From Alpinimonas psychrophila (lineage in GTDB: Bacteria > Actinomycetota > Actinomycetes > Actinomycetales > Microbacteriaceae): a stretch of DNA of 64,000 nt. Below the pieces are notes generated by a model. It searched no databases and had not been told where the DNA came from. It saw only the letters and a program-made list of their open reading frames with translations. Location: positions 124,001-188,000 of the forward strand of contig NZ_JACGWU010000002.1 in assembly GCF_014137865.1 (NCBI RefSeq). The letters are read 5' to 3'. Below, in pieces: positions 26,323-37,545 of this stretch. Numbering within the stretch: the first letter of the stretch is position 1; each line of letters starts with the position of its first letter. Made by a program: the position numbers and the translations under genes.

Positions 26323-27387
26323 CTATTGGCCGAACGAGGAGAGGCGGGCGACAATCGCATCACCAATCTGGCTCGTGCTACGAACCGAAGCCCCCCGCGC
26401 GGCGAGGTCTTCCGTCACAGCCGCGTTGACAACCGCTGCTGCCTCCGTGTAGCCAAAGTGTTCCAGCAATAGCGCGACCGACAAAATGGCCGCCGTAGGG
26501 TCAGCTTTTTGTTGTCCGGCAATGTCAGGCGCCGATCCGTGGACCGGCTCAAACATTGAAGGAAACGTGTTTGTCGGGTTGATGTTGCCGCTGGCAGCGA
26601 GGCCAATACCACCACTGATCGCGGCAGCCAGGTCGGTGAGGATGTCACCAAAGAGGTTGTCTGTCACGATCACATCGAAACGAGAAGGATTCGTCACGAA
26701 GAAGATCGTCGCGGCATCCACGTGCAAGTAATTGACCGTGACCTGGGGATACTCAGCAGCCACGGCGTCAACGATGCGACTCCAAAGGGATCCCGCGTTG
26801 ACCAGAACGTTGGTCTTGTGCACGAGGGTGAGGAGCTTGCGGTCGCGCTTGGCTGCCAACTCGAAGGCATAACGCACTACACGCTCGACGCCATAAGCCG
26901 TGTTAATCGAAAGCTCGTTGGCAATTTCAGCAGATGTTCCCTGACGAAGTACACCGCCGTTACCAACGTAAGGACCCTCAGTACCTTCACGCACCACAAT
27001 GAAGTCGACATCACCAGGATGGGCCAGAGGGCTGACGACACCAGGGAAAACCCTCGTCGGGCGCAGGTTCACGAACTGATCGAGGCTGAAGCGCAGTTTC
27101 AGCAGAAGCCCACGTTCAATAATGCCGGCAGGGATTCGAGAATCACCCGGGGCTCCCCCGACAGCACCCAACAGAATGGCGTCGTTGGTGGAGATTGACG
27201 CCAAGTCTTCGTCACTCAGAACATCACCGGTTTCGAGGTAGCGTGCAGCCCCTAAATGGTATGTGGTCTTCGCGACGGTGAGATTCGCTCCCACCGCGAC
27301 CGCATCAAGAACCTTTATGGCCTCGGTGACAACCTCAGGGCCAATCCCGTCTCCGGGAATAACAGCAAGTGTGATCGTGCGTGACAT
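26323..27387 (-). CDS. leuB: 3-isopropylmalate dehydrogenase
   Basis: LeuB oxidatively decarboxylates 3-isopropylmalate in leucine synthesis. The 354-aa protein starts with [20 protein letters not shown], has [12 protein letters not shown] and [13 protein letters not shown] in the substrate region, and the C-terminal NAD motif [14 protein letters not shown]. It leads the leuB-ilvE-gltX run with 85 bases before ilvE. leuC and leuD lie about 9 kb away on the same strand, so leucine genes are split in this genome. Confidence 0.96.
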   Translation of the reverse strand: MSRTITLAVIPGDGIGPEVVTEAIKVLDAVAVGANLTVAKTTYHLGAARYLETGDVLSDEDLASISTNDAILLGAVGGAPGDSRIPAGIIERGLLLKLRFSLDQFVNLRPTRVFPGVVSPLAHPGDVDFIVVREGTEGPYVGNGGVLRQGTSAEIANELSINTAYGVERVVRYAFELAAKRDRKLLTLVHKTNVLVNAGSLWSRIVDAVAAEYPQVTVNYLHVDAATIFFVTNPSRFDVIVTDNLFGDILTDLAAAISGGIGLAASGNINPTNTFPSMFEPVHGSAPDIAGQQKADPTAAILSVALLLEHFGYTEAAAVVNAAVTEDLAARGASVRSTSQIGDAIVARLSSFGQ

Positions 27388-27462
27388 GGCGCTCCTGCGT
27401 TGGAAGGTTATGGCAATGCTTCTAGGTTACCGGCGAACCAGCAGTGCGCTTGCGCGTTGATT

Positions 27463-29016
27463 TTAAGGGCGTTCCCGGCGAAGCGTGAACAGAGCCAAGC
27501 CCACAGCCAACACCATCAGGATGAAGCCAATGCCACTGGTCAGCACCACCCCGCTGTCGAACGCATGACGTGCCGACTCGAGCAGCTCCGTTCCAAGAGG
27601 CTCTCCCAGGCTGCGTGCGACGGATACTGCGCCGCCAAGGGTTTGGGAAGCGGCATCCGCCTGTTCGGCGCTGATGCCGTCCGGGATCCGAATGTGCGAC
27701 GAGTAGCTCGCCGTGAGAATCGAGCCCAGCACCGCGGTACCGAGCACCGCACCGAGTTCGTACGAGGTTTCCGACACCCCGGATGCGGCCCCGGCCTTGG
27801 CAGGAGGCACGGCCGCAATGATGAGGTCGTTCGAGATGGTCTCCGCCGCTCCAATGCCAAGTCCGAGAACGGCGAACGCTATCGCCAGGGTGAGAGCAGA
27901 AGCATTTTGCCCGGTGATCATGACGATGAAATATCCCGTGCCGCCGAAGGCCAAGCCCGTGGCGACGACAAAGCCGGGTCGAATGTAACGTACGACGCGC
28001 ACCACGCCAAGTCCGGAGATGACCATCACGATCAGGCCGGGAACCAGAGCGAACGCGGCGTCAATCGGACTCAGATCAAGCACGAGTTGCAAGTGCTGAG
28101 AGGCAAAAAACAGGAAGCCGACGAGCGAGAACACGCTGACGAGGTTGATCAGGACCGCACCACTAAAGACGCTGTTCTCGAACAACCGCATGTCGAGCAT
28201 CGGGTTATCCCGACTCAGCTGACGGCGCACGAAGACCACACCAGCAACAACTCCGGTGGCCACGAGCACGAGCTCGACTGGCTGGAATCCCTCAGTAGCG
28301 AACTGCTTTATCGCAAAGACGAGCGGAACCAGGGTCACCATCGAGAGCACGATGCTCACCGGGTCGACCTTTCCGGGGTTCGGGTCCTTGGACTCGGGAA
28401 TCAGAAACGGCGCGAAGATGAGCAATGGAAGCAGGACAGGCACAGCGATAAGAAACACGGAGCCCCACCCGAATTGCTCGAGCAGAATACCGCCGACGAT
28501 CGGGCCGAGGGCGGCGCCCGCCGAGAAGCCCGAAGCCCAGATCGCGATGGCAAGCCGGCGCTGCTCCCGATTGGGGAAGATTGAGCGCAGCAGCGACAGG
28601 GTAGACGGCATCAACATGGCACCGAAGAAGCCGAGTCCGACGCGGGCCAAGATCAACATCTCGGCATTGGGCACGAAGGCCGCGCCGATGGAGACGAGGC
28701 CGAACCCGGTCGCGCCGATCAGAAGCATCCGTTTGCGCCCCCAGCGGTCGCCAAAGCTCCCCATAGCGACCAGGAGGCCCGCAAGTACGAGCGGGTAGGC
28801 GTCGACGATCCACAGCTGGGCGGCGGCGTTGGGCGTGAGGGACTCGGAGATGACGGGCAGTGCAAAGCTCAGCACGGTGTTGTCCACCGCGACGAGGAGC
28901 ACGGGAAGCATCAGCATAACGAGCGCAAGCCACTGCTTGACACGGGCGCGCCCGTCGACCGTCGGGGATGTTCCGGCGGATTGGTTGTCGTTGTTCACGG
29001 TTTTACGGATTGCCAT
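27463..29016 (-). CDS. MFS drug exporter, DHA2 (14-helix) family
   Basis: This 517-aa proton-coupled efflux pump belongs to the EmrB/QacA (DHA2) group. Motifs seen are D1 (AVDNTVLSFALP), motif A (GSFGDRWGRKRML) and motif C (AALGPIVGGILLEQ), with about 14 hydrophobic helices. It is divergent from a TetR gene across a 125-base region that contains an inverted repeat, the classic layout of a regulated drug pump. Closest in style to SmvA/LfrA-like exporters of quaternary ammonium compounds or dyes. The substrate is not determined. Confidence 0.92.
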   Translation of the reverse strand: MAIRKTVNNDNQSAGTSPTVDGRARVKQWLALVMLMLPVLLVAVDNTVLSFALPVISESLTPNAAAQLWIVDAYPLVLAGLLVAMGSFGDRWGRKRMLLIGATGFGLVSIGAAFVPNAEMLILARVGLGFFGAMLMPSTLSLLRSIFPNREQRRLAIAIWASGFSAGAALGPIVGGILLEQFGWGSVFLIAVPVLLPLLIFAPFLIPESKDPNPGKVDPVSIVLSMVTLVPLVFAIKQFATEGFQPVELVLVATGVVAGVVFVRRQLSRDNPMLDMRLFENSVFSGAVLINLVSVFSLVGFLFFASQHLQLVLDLSPIDAAFALVPGLIVMVISGLGVVRVVRYIRPGFVVATGLAFGGTGYFIVMITGQNASALTLAIAFAVLGLGIGAAETISNDLIIAAVPPAKAGAASGVSETSYELGAVLGTAVLGSILTASYSSHIRIPDGISAEQADAASQTLGGAVSVARSLGEPLGTELLESARHAFDSGVVLTSGIGFILMVLAVGLALFTLRRERP

Positions 29017-29068
29017 TGTTATCGATGTTTGTTCAGCGTTGGAGCGCGGAAGCTACCGCACATTTCTC

Positions 29069-29092
29069 ACTATACCGTCCGGCTGGTACAGT
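29069..29092. promoter_or_regulatory. Inverted repeat between MFS pump and TetR gene
   Basis: ACTATACC and GGTACAGT form an 8-base inverted repeat with one mismatch around GTCCGGCT, in the middle of the divergent region. It is positioned to repress both genes and is the best candidate operator for the adjacent TetR protein. Confidence 0.5.
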
Positions 29093-29141
29093 AATACTAT
29101 AGCCTTCCGGACTACGAGACGTGAGGGACGGATTAATACGT

Positions 29142-29753
29142 ATGACTGACAACGAAAAGACACCAGCCACCAGCACACGTGAACGCATTCTTGACGCGTT
29201 CGAGGCGCTCCTTGGCGAGAGCGGCGAACGTGCGGCGACGCTCGAGGCTGTGGCAGGTTCAGCCGGAATCTCCAAGGGCGGTTTGCTTTACCACTTCGGC
29301 TCAAAGGAGGTGCTCATCGACGGCCTCCTGGCCCGCCTCGAGATGATGGTGGCACTGGATGTCGCAGAGATCCACTCGTCGGAGGCGGGGCCTGTAGCCC
29401 ACCTCATTCGCACTTCACCCACTACCGGCAACACCTTGGACCGTGCGCTCGTCGCCGTCTCCCGCTTGGCGCAGGCCTCGAACTCCCGGGCACGACAGGC
29501 ACTGCGCGCCGCGAACGAGGCGTGGTATGAAGCGGTGCTGGAGACCGTCGGCGACCCGGTGCTGACACGCACGATAATGCTGATCAGCGACGGCCTCTAC
29601 TATGGTGCGGCCTTCTTCCCGACTGACGACCCCCATCCGGCTGCCACCTTTGACACCGCCGCCACCGCGCACCAACCGGACCTTGAGGGGATCATCGCCC
29701 TTTTGGAGACCCTCACGGCGATTCCCTCCCGAACCGGCGTTAAAGCTCCGTAA
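29142..29753 (+). CDS. TetR-family transcriptional regulator
   Basis: This 203-aa protein carries an N-terminal TetR helix-turn-helix (TLEAVAGSAGISKGGLLYHFGSKEVLIDGL) and a helical ligand-binding domain. I chose the ATG at 29142. An in-frame GTG at 29121 lies further upstream. It is divergent from the DHA2 efflux pump, which it presumably represses until an inducing drug binds. Its 3' end overlaps the convergent serA gene by 14 bases. Confidence 0.9.
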   Translation: MTDNEKTPATSTRERILDAFEALLGESGERAATLEAVAGSAGISKGGLLYHFGSKEVLIDGLLARLEMMVALDVAEIHSSEAGPVAHLIRTSPTTGNTLDRALVAVSRLAQASNSRARQALRAANEAWYEAVLETVGDPVLTRTIMLISDGLYYGAAFFPTDDPHPAATFDTAATAHQPDLEGIIALLETLTAIPSRTGVKAP

Positions 29754-31335
29754 TGTCCACTTCGAGCATCACGTCGGCGTCAATGGCCACACGCAACTTC
29801 TCCAGCAGTGCTGGAGGAACGGGAGAGTCAACGGTTAAGACACTCAACGCCTTTCCGCCCTCTGCCTGGCGTGAAATCTGCATTCCCGCAATGTTGATCT
29901 TCGCGTCGCCGAACTCTTTGCCATAGATGGCGACAATGCCCGGGCGGTCGATGTACTGCATGACAATGAGGTGGTCGTCGATGGGCACATCCACTTCGTA
30001 GCCGTTGATCTCGACGATCTTTTGGATCTGCTTTGTTCCGACCAGCGTGCCCGAAACCGAAACCTGCGAGCCGTCGCTCAATGCACCGCGGAGAGTGAGA
30101 ACCGTGCGGTACTCGGGCGACTCTTCCTCTGAAATCATGCGCACTTCGATGCCGCGCTGTTCGGCGAGCAGGGGCGCATTAACGTAGGACACCGTCTCGC
30201 TCACGATGTTGGTGAAGATGCCCTTGAGAGCAGCGAGGCGAAGAACCTTTACGTCGTACTGTGTGATCTCGCCGCGAACTTCAACGTCCACGGAGGTGAG
30301 GGGGCTCGCGTGGGCAAGCCCGGAGAACACCTGACCGAGCTTCTCGAACAAGGGAATAGCGGGGCGCACGTAAGGATCAATGACACCACCGGCAACGTTC
30401 ACCGCATCGGGAACGAGCTCACCCCCCAGAGCCAGGCGAACCGACTTGGCAACCGAGACCCCCGCCTTCTCCTGCGCCTCATCGGTCGAGGCGCCGAGGT
30501 GCGGTGTGACCACAATGTTGGCCAGGCCCAAGAGCGGCGAACCCGTGGGAGGCTCGTTGACGAACACGTCGAGACCGGCGCCGGCGATGACGTTGTTGAC
30601 GAGTGCGTGGTGCAGAGCATCTTCGTCAATGAGGCCACCGCGAGCAACGTTGACGATGTATGCCGTGGATTTCATCTTGGCAAGTTGCTCGGTGCTGATC
30701 ATGCCCGTGGTTTCGGGCGTCTTGGGCATGTGAATGGTGATGAAGTCGCTTTGCTCGAGTAACTCGTCGAGGCTCAAGAGCTGAACGCCCAGCTGCTGTG
30801 CGCGTGCCGACGTTACGTAGGGATCGAAAGCGACAATCTTGGTGTCGAAAGCCTGCATGCGGGCGGCAATGAGCGCGCCAATGCGCCCCAAACCGATGAT
30901 GCCGATGGTCTTCTCGAAGATCTCGGTCCCGGTGAAGGAAGACCGCTTCCATTGTCCCTGGGCCAACGCCGCATGTGCCTGAGGAATGTAACGAGACAAG
31001 CTCAAAATATGGCCGATAGTCAACTCCGCCGCCGAAATGATGTTGGAGGTGGGCGCGTTCACGACCATGACACCGGCAGCCGTAGCCGCCTTGATGTCTA
31101 CGTTGTCGAGGCCCACACCCGCGCGGGCGATGACCTTCAGGTGAGGAGCTGCCGCAATGGCTTCTTCGTCTACCTTCGTCGCACTGCGAACGAGAATGGC
31201 GTGAGCGGTGTGGAGAGCTTCGAGCAGTGCGGGCCGGTCTGTGCCATCGACGATACGAACGTCAAAATCAGGGCCCAGGGCATCTACGGTGGCGGGTGAA
31301 AGCTCTTCAGCTATGAGGACGACAGGCTTGGTCAC
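29740..31335 (-). CDS. serA: D-3-phosphoglycerate dehydrogenase
   Basis: SerA commits 3-phosphoglycerate to serine synthesis. The long actinobacterial form (531 aa) has the NAD motif GLGRIGALIAARM, the catalytic HLGAST region, an intervening domain and a C-terminal ACT domain for serine feedback. The GTG at 31335 gives the usual start MTKPVVLIAEELSP, with AAGGA 10 bases upstream. An ATG at 31359 is possible. The frame stays open to 31695, but that part overlaps other genes and lacks similarity. No operon partner adjoins it. Confidence 0.94.
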   Translation of the reverse strand: MTKPVVLIAEELSPATVDALGPDFDVRIVDGTDRPALLEALHTAHAILVRSATKVDEEAIAAAPHLKVIARAGVGLDNVDIKAATAAGVMVVNAPTSNIISAAELTIGHILSLSRYIPQAHAALAQGQWKRSSFTGTEIFEKTIGIIGLGRIGALIAARMQAFDTKIVAFDPYVTSARAQQLGVQLLSLDELLEQSDFITIHMPKTPETTGMISTEQLAKMKSTAYIVNVARGGLIDEDALHHALVNNVIAGAGLDVFVNEPPTGSPLLGLANIVVTPHLGASTDEAQEKAGVSVAKSVRLALGGELVPDAVNVAGGVIDPYVRPAIPLFEKLGQVFSGLAHASPLTSVDVEVRGEITQYDVKVLRLAALKGIFTNIVSETVSYVNAPLLAEQRGIEVRMISEEESPEYRTVLTLRGALSDGSQVSVSGTLVGTKQIQKIVEINGYEVDVPIDDHLIVMQYIDRPGIVAIYGKEFGDAKINIAGMQISRQAEGGKALSVLTVDSPVPPALLEKLRVAIDADVMLEVDITEL

Positions 31336-31439
31336 GTGAAATGAATCCTTCGTGGGCATTCTTGGGCTAAAAGGCAGGCGCCGAAGGCAAACTTGGCGCA
31401 CGGGGGAAGACCCCAGTCTACCGGAGGGCTTTGGCCCAT

Positions 31440-31760
31440 TTACCCCAGAATGAGGGTGTACGGGACCGCCAAAGTGATGTCTAAAGCGATCACGGCCGAA
31501 ATCATGACAGCCACGATAAAGACGGGCAGGGACCGCCAAGCTGGCATCTTTCTCGTAACGAACAACACGAGGAAGAACAGAATCACGGGAACGAAAATGC
31601 CGAAGAGAAGGAACGCCCACCCCCATCCGGTCAGGTCTAGCCCTAAGGCCAAGCGTTGATAATTGATGCCAATGAAATTGCCGAGGGCTTCCCATACATC
31701 ATCGGCAAAGAGCAAGGCAAAGACGGTGACGATAACCCAGCCGCCCACCGAGCGCTTCAC
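31440..31760 (-). CDS. Small membrane protein, second of a coupled pair
   Basis: This 106-aa hydrophobic protein has about three transmembrane helices (around residues 5-22, 37-62 and 70-100) and starts MKRSVGGWVIVTVFALLFADD. I chose the GTG at 31760 because it overlaps the upstream stop as GTGA. A GTG at 31769 is close by, and the frame is open to 31976 but antisense-like there. No family was recognised. It sits between serA and its coupled partner, and the pair probably acts together at the membrane. Confidence 0.65.
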   Translation of the reverse strand: MKRSVGGWVIVTVFALLFADDVWEALGNFIGINYQRLALGLDLTGWGWAFLLFGIFVPVILFFLVLFVTRKMPAWRSLPVFIVAVMISAVIALDITLAVPYTLILG

Positions 31761-32281
31761 GATGCCCACGAGAAGTACGGCCAAGGGATAACGAGAATCG
31801 CTCCCACAGTCAGCAATATGAAGCGCCACAGGAACGAGCGGCGGCGGCCATACACAAGCGTGGCCGCGAACCAGGCTGCCGGGGCAAGGGCCGCCATCCA
31901 GAGTCCCGCAATGAACGTGATCGACCCGAGGGGGTCGGCAATCTGCACGGGGTTGCGCAACGCCGTCACGATCCACGCGGCGCTGAACAGCAGGTAAATG
32001 CCGCCCAGCACTCCCAGCACGATTCCCTCGCGCGAAGAGAGCCCGCCCGGGCCATCTTCGTCAATCTTCGCCGCGACATTTTCACTCGGCGACCACGATT
32101 GCTCGACGGCTTGCCTCTCAGCTACCGTCTCAGCAGCGGCAGGGGACGTAGGGGTGGTGTCAGGGGACGCCGAAGGGGATGCGCGGCGCTTTCGAACGGG
32201 AGATTTCGACGTTGACCCTGTGGTCAGGCGCTCATCATTATCGCCTGCCCAGGCAAGGGCTTCTTCGTCGTTATCGATCAT
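31757..32281 (-). CDS. Membrane protein with disordered N-terminal half
   Basis: This 174-aa protein has a charged, Ser/Pro/Thr/Ala-rich N-terminal half (about residues 1-85), probably cytoplasmic and disordered, and then three hydrophobic helices (near 90-108, 118-142 and 150-168). It ends PWPYFSWAS. No known domain was recognised. It is translationally coupled to the following 106-aa membrane protein and starts 50 bases after ilvC on the same strand, so it may be co-transcribed with the ilv genes. Confidence 0.7.
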   Translation of the reverse strand: MIDNDEEALAWAGDNDERLTTGSTSKSPVRKRRASPSASPDTTPTSPAAAETVAERQAVEQSWSPSENVAAKIDEDGPGGLSSREGIVLGVLGGIYLLFSAAWIVTALRNPVQIADPLGSITFIAGLWMAALAPAAWFAATLVYGRRRSFLWRFILLTVGAILVIPWPYFSWAS

Positions 32282-32331
32282 TCGAACGCGCTTGGCGCAT
32301 CCCCTTCGTCGTTATCTAAATTGCGGAGGTG

Positions 32332-33396
<1,065 letters not shown>

Positions 33397-33906
33397 TTAG
33401 TTCTTGAAAACTCGTTCGGTGATGGACTTGCTGCCACGACCGATGGCCAGAAGGCCCGACTGGGCAATCTCTTTGATGCCGTAGGGCTCGAGCACGCGCA
33501 GCAACGCGTTGACCTTGCCGGAGTCGCCGGTGACCTCGATCACTACGGCATCCGTGGCCACATCGACCACGCGAGCGCGGAACAACGTGACCGCTTCGAG
33601 TACCTGCGAGCGCGAGGCGTTATCCACGCGCACCTTGATCAGAAGGTGCTCACGCTGAACGGACTGCGTCTGATCGAGTTCGACAATTTTGATCACGTTG
33701 ATCAGCTTGTTGAGCTGCTTGGTGATCTGCTCGAGCGGAAGAATGTCGACATCGACCACGATGGTGATGCGCGAGAGGCCGTCAATTTCGCTGTGGCCTA
33801 CGGCGAGGGACTCAATGTTGAATCCGCGGCGCGCAAAAAGCCCGGCAACACGGGTCAAAAGGCCTGGTTTGTCCTCAACGAGGAGGCTCAGAACGTGTGT
33901 GCTCAT
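33397..33906 (-). CDS. ilvN: Acetolactate synthase small (regulatory) subunit
   Basis: IlvN binds valine through its N-terminal ACT domain and stimulates the catalytic subunit. The 169-aa protein starts MSTHVLSLLVEDKPGLLTRV, standard for the family, and the C-terminal half has GIKEIAQSGLLAIGRG. The frame is open to 34014, but the extra part overlaps ilvB and is unlike the family. The gap to ilvB is 13 bases. Confidence 0.96.
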   Translation of the reverse strand: MSTHVLSLLVEDKPGLLTRVAGLFARRGFNIESLAVGHSEIDGLSRITIVVDVDILPLEQITKQLNKLINVIKIVELDQTQSVQREHLLIKVRVDNASRSQVLEAVTLFRARVVDVATDAVVIEVTGDSGKVNALLRVLEPYGIKEIAQSGLLAIGRGSKSITERVFKN

Positions 33907-33919
33907 GATGGCGACTCCT

Positions 33920-35731
33920 CTACTCGTCCGTGTCCCACGTGGGGGCGTGGTCCTTGGCATATTGAACGTAACTGTTGCTGACACCCTGCGGCACCATGGG
34001 CCACACCATCGCATCCGCGCTGACTACGAAGTCAATAACGACGGGACGATCGTTGGTCTCAATGGCCAGCTTGATGGCGGCATCGACTTCAGATTTTTTG
34101 GTGACACGGATGCCTAGGGCACCATACGCATCGGCCAACTTCACGAAGTCGGGCACGCGAACGGTGTCGTGACCGGTGTTCAGGTCGGTGTTCGAGTGGC
34201 GGCCGTCGTAGAACAGGGTCTGCCACTGGCGAACCATGCCCAGCGAGGAATTGTTGATGATGGCGACCTTAATGGGGATGTTATTCAGCGTGCAGGTGGC
34301 CAACTCCTGGTTGGTCATCTGGAAGCATCCGTCACCATCAATGGCCCATACGGTGCGATCTGGCTGCGACACCTTGGCACCCATGGCGGCGGGAACCGAG
34401 TAGCCCATGGTGCCCGCGCCACCGGAGTTCAGCCACGCGTTGGGGCGCTCGTATTTGATGAACTGAGCAGACCACATTTGGTGTTGACCAACGCCCGAGG
34501 CGTAGACCGCTTCGGGGCCACTGATCTCACCAATGCGCGAGATAACGTACTGAGGCGACAGCAATCCGTCGGCCGGCTCGGTGTAACCCAGAGGGTATTC
34601 CTCGCGCAGACCGTTGAGCGTGGCCCACCATTCGCTGATCTCAAGCTTCTTACCGTTGGCCAGCTCCGCGTACGCGGCGAGCAGGTCGGGCAGAACATCT
34701 TTGGCGTCGCCCACGATGGGAACTTCGACCTGACGAATCTTGCCGATCTCGGCGGGGTCGATGTCCACGTGAATGACCTTGGCATTGGGGGCAAAGAGTT
34801 CAGCCTTGCCGGTCACACGGTCATCGAAGCGCGCGCCGAGTGTGATGAGCAGGTCGGCGTCTTGCAGGGCCAACACGGCGGGAACGGTGCCGTGCATACC
34901 GGGCATACCAAGATTCTGGATGTGGGAGTCGGGAAAAGCTCCGCGCGCCATCAAGGTCGTGACAACGGGAGCACCGATGGCTTCGGCCAATGCGAGCAGC
35001 TCGGCCGAGGCTCCGGCCCGAACGATGCCACCGCCCACGTAGAACACGGGCTGCTTGGCTTCAATAATGAGTTCGGCGGCGGCCTGAATCTGCTTGCCGT
35101 GCGCCTTGGTGACGGGGCGATAGCCGGGCAGATCCATCACGGGAGGCCAGATGAACGGGGCCATCGCCTGCTGAGCGTCTTTGGTGATGTCGACCAGGAC
35201 GGGCCCGGGGCGACCAGTGGAGCACACGTGGTACGCAGCCGCAATGGTGGCAGGAATATCTTCGGCTTTTGTCACCAGAAAGGAGTGCTTGGTGATGGGC
35301 ATCGTGATTCCCACGATGTCCGCCTCCTGAAAAGCATCCGTTCCCATCAGGTGACTGAAGACCTGACCGGTGATGGCCAGGATCGGTACGGAGTCCATGT
35401 AGGCGTCGGCAATAGCCGTCACCAAGTTGGTGGCCCCGGGGCCACTTGTGGCGATACAGACACCAACGCGACCACTGGCCGATGCGTACCCCTCAGCAGC
35501 GTGACCGGCGCCTTGTTCGTGGCGCACCAAAATGTGGCGCAGCTTCTTGGAGTCCATCAGGGGGTCATAGACCGGCAAAATGGCGCCGCCGGGCAGGCCG
35601 AACACGTCGGTCACCCCGAGAAGTTCGAGCGTGCGCACCACGGCGGCGGCACCCGAGATAACCTCGGGGGCGCCGGAGTCGGCATGGGTGGCCGAAGCCA
35701 ACGTGGACGTGGGGACTGATTCTGAAGCCAC
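33920..35731 (-). CDS. ilvB: Acetolactate synthase large (catalytic) subunit
   Basis: This ThDP-dependent enzyme (603 aa) condenses pyruvate into acetolactate or acetohydroxybutyrate. The N-terminal catalytic glutamate lies in [35 protein letters not shown] follows, and the C-terminal ThDP motif is [15 protein letters not shown]...NN. It stands 39 bases after ilvD and 13 bases before ilvN. I saw no leader peptide or attenuator in the short gap before it, so any attenuation control would have to act upstream of ilvD. Confidence 0.97.
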   Translation of the reverse strand: MASESVPTSTLASATHADSGAPEVISGAAAVVRTLELLGVTDVFGLPGGAILPVYDPLMDSKKLRHILVRHEQGAGHAAEGYASASGRVGVCIATSGPGATNLVTAIADAYMDSVPILAITGQVFSHLMGTDAFQEADIVGITMPITKHSFLVTKAEDIPATIAAAYHVCSTGRPGPVLVDITKDAQQAMAPFIWPPVMDLPGYRPVTKAHGKQIQAAAELIIEAKQPVFYVGGGIVRAGASAELLALAEAIGAPVVTTLMARGAFPDSHIQNLGMPGMHGTVPAVLALQDADLLITLGARFDDRVTGKAELFAPNAKVIHVDIDPAEIGKIRQVEVPIVGDAKDVLPDLLAAYAELANGKKLEISEWWATLNGLREEYPLGYTEPADGLLSPQYVISRIGEISGPEAVYASGVGQHQMWSAQFIKYERPNAWLNSGGAGTMGYSVPAAMGAKVSQPDRTVWAIDGDGCFQMTNQELATCTLNNIPIKVAIINNSSLGMVRQWQTLFYDGRHSNTDLNTGHDTVRVPDFVKLADAYGALGIRVTKKSEVDAAIKLAIETNDRPVVIDFVVSADAMVWPMVPQGVSNSYVQYAKDHAPTWDTDE

Positions 35732-35770
35732 AAGAATTCCCTTGCTGGAGGCGAAAAGTGAGCGGGGGCG

Positions 35771-37465
35771 TTAGCCCGTAATCGCACCCTCAGAAGCGGA
35801 GTGCACCAACTTGGCGTACTTCGCTAGAACGCCACGGGTGTAGCGCGGAGGAAGCGGAGCCCAACCAACACGGCGGGCTTCGAGCTCGGCATCATCAACG
35901 AGTAAGTCAATAGTTCGAGCTGCGATATCGACCCGTATGAGATCACCATCGCGCACGAGGGCGACGGGTCCACCGTCAACAGCCTCGGGAGCTAGATGGC
36001 CAATACACAGTCCGGTTGTGCCGCCTGAGAAACGGCCATCAGTTAATAGTAGAACATCTTTCCCCAGTCCCGCGCCCTTGATGGCCGCCGTGATGGCGAG
36101 CATCTCGCGCATTCCCGGACCACCTTTAGGGCCTTCGTAGCGAATAACGATGACATCGCCGGCCAGAATTGTGCCTTCGGTGAGGGCGTCCATGGCGGCA
36201 CGCTCGCGTTCGAAGACCCGCGCGGGGCCTTCAAACACCTCAAGATCGAACCCAGCGGTCTTCACAACGGCACCCTCTGGAGCAAGAGATCCGTGCAGAA
36301 CGGAGATACCTCCGGTGGCGTGAATGGGGTTATCCATTGTGCGGATAACCGTTCCATCGAGCCCCGGAAGGCTTAAGTCGGCGAGGTTCTCAGCAAGCGT
36401 CTTTCCGGTGACGGTAAGCGCGTCACCGTGCATCAGGCCGGCATCCAGCAGAGCCTTCATCACTACGGGTACGCCACCGACGCGGTCAACGTCGCTCATG
36501 ACGAACTGACCGAACGGCTTGAGGTCACCCAAGTGGGGAACCTTGTCGGCGATGCGGTTGAAGTCCGCCAGGGTTAAATCGACTTCCGCCTCGCGGGCAA
36601 TTGCCAGAAGGTGAAGAACGGCATTGGTGGAACCACCGAAGGCCATAACAACCGCAATAGCGTTCTCGAAAGCCTTCTTCGTCATGATGTCCCGCGCGGT
36701 GATGCCGAGGCGGATCATATTGACCACAGCCTCACCAGAACGGTGAGCGAAGTAGTCCCGGCGACGGTCAGCAGAAGCGGGAGCGGCCGAGCCGGGCAGG
36801 CTCATTCCGAGTGCCTCGGCAACAGAAGCCATGGTGTTGGCGGTGTACATTCCGCCACAGGCACCCTCACCGGGGCAAATAGCGCGTTCAATGAGATCGA
36901 GATCGGCTTCGCTCATCGTGCCGGCCTTGCAGGCACCAATGGCTTCGAACGCGTCGATGATCGTGACGGTCTTCTCGGTGCCATCACTCAGGCGAACCCA
37001 GCCCGGTGCAATCGAACCGGCGTAGAGAAAGACGGAGGCGAGGTCGAGACGGGCCGCGGCCATCAACATGCCGGGAAGTGACTTGTCACAACCGGCCAAG
37101 AGAACGGAACCGTCGAGACGCTCGGCCTGCATGACAACCTCAACGGAGTCGGCAATGACTTCCCGCGAAACCAGAGAGAAGTGCATTCCTTCGTGGCCCA
37201 TGGCGATGCCGTCGGACACAGAGACGGTGCCGAATTGGAGGGGGTATCCGCCACCGGAGTGCACGCCCTCTTTGCAGGCTTGAGCGAGGCGATCCAGGCT
37301 CAAGTTGCAGGGGGTGATCTCGTTCCAGCTGGAAGCGACACCAATCTGGGGTTTTGCCCAGTCGGCATCTCCCATTCCGACGGCACGCAACATGCCGCGC
37401 GAGGCGGCCTTCTCAATACCGTCAGTTACGTCGCGACTGCGCGGTTTCATGTCGAATTCAGGCAT
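35771..37465 (-). CDS. ilvD: Dihydroxy-acid dehydratase
   Basis: IlvD dehydrates dihydroxy acids to branched-chain 2-keto acids, the step before IlvE. The 564-aa protein shows Fe-S cysteines in [10 protein letters not shown] and [14 protein letters not shown] chose the ATG at 37465 ([16 protein letters not shown]). The frame is open to 37513, but the added residues are not conserved-looking. As the first gene of the ilv run, its 80-base divergent upstream region should hold the operon promoter. Confidence 0.95.
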   Translation of the reverse strand: MPEFDMKPRSRDVTDGIEKAASRGMLRAVGMGDADWAKPQIGVASSWNEITPCNLSLDRLAQACKEGVHSGGGYPLQFGTVSVSDGIAMGHEGMHFSLVSREVIADSVEVVMQAERLDGSVLLAGCDKSLPGMLMAAARLDLASVFLYAGSIAPGWVRLSDGTEKTVTIIDAFEAIGACKAGTMSEADLDLIERAICPGEGACGGMYTANTMASVAEALGMSLPGSAAPASADRRRDYFAHRSGEAVVNMIRLGITARDIMTKKAFENAIAVVMAFGGSTNAVLHLLAIAREAEVDLTLADFNRIADKVPHLGDLKPFGQFVMSDVDRVGGVPVVMKALLDAGLMHGDALTVTGKTLAENLADLSLPGLDGTVIRTMDNPIHATGGISVLHGSLAPEGAVVKTAGFDLEVFEGPARVFERERAAMDALTEGTILAGDVIVIRYEGPKGGPGMREMLAITAAIKGAGLGKDVLLLTDGRFSGGTTGLCIGHLAPEAVDGGPVALVRDGDLIRVDIAARTIDLLVDDAELEARRVGWAPLPPRYTRGVLAKYAKLVHSASEGAITG

Positions 37466-37545
37466 AAACCTAAGTCTATGACGTTGCCGAACGTGCATCT
37501 CACTTCCACCCAACGTTCAGTTATCGTCACTACGATAAATCCCAA

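Noticed and set aside
31336-31695. Upstream extension of serA
   Set aside because: The frame is open but overlaps the small membrane protein gene and encodes residues unlike any dehydrogenase N-terminus; the GTG at 31335 gives the standard start.
34169-35719. 516-residue plus-strand reading frame
   Set aside because: It lies entirely opposite ilvB, which has all catalytic motifs; the mirror product is low-complexity and unrecognisable.
35732-35770. Attenuator or T-box before ilvB
   Set aside because: Only 39 bases separate ilvD and ilvB and no leader peptide or competing hairpins are visible.
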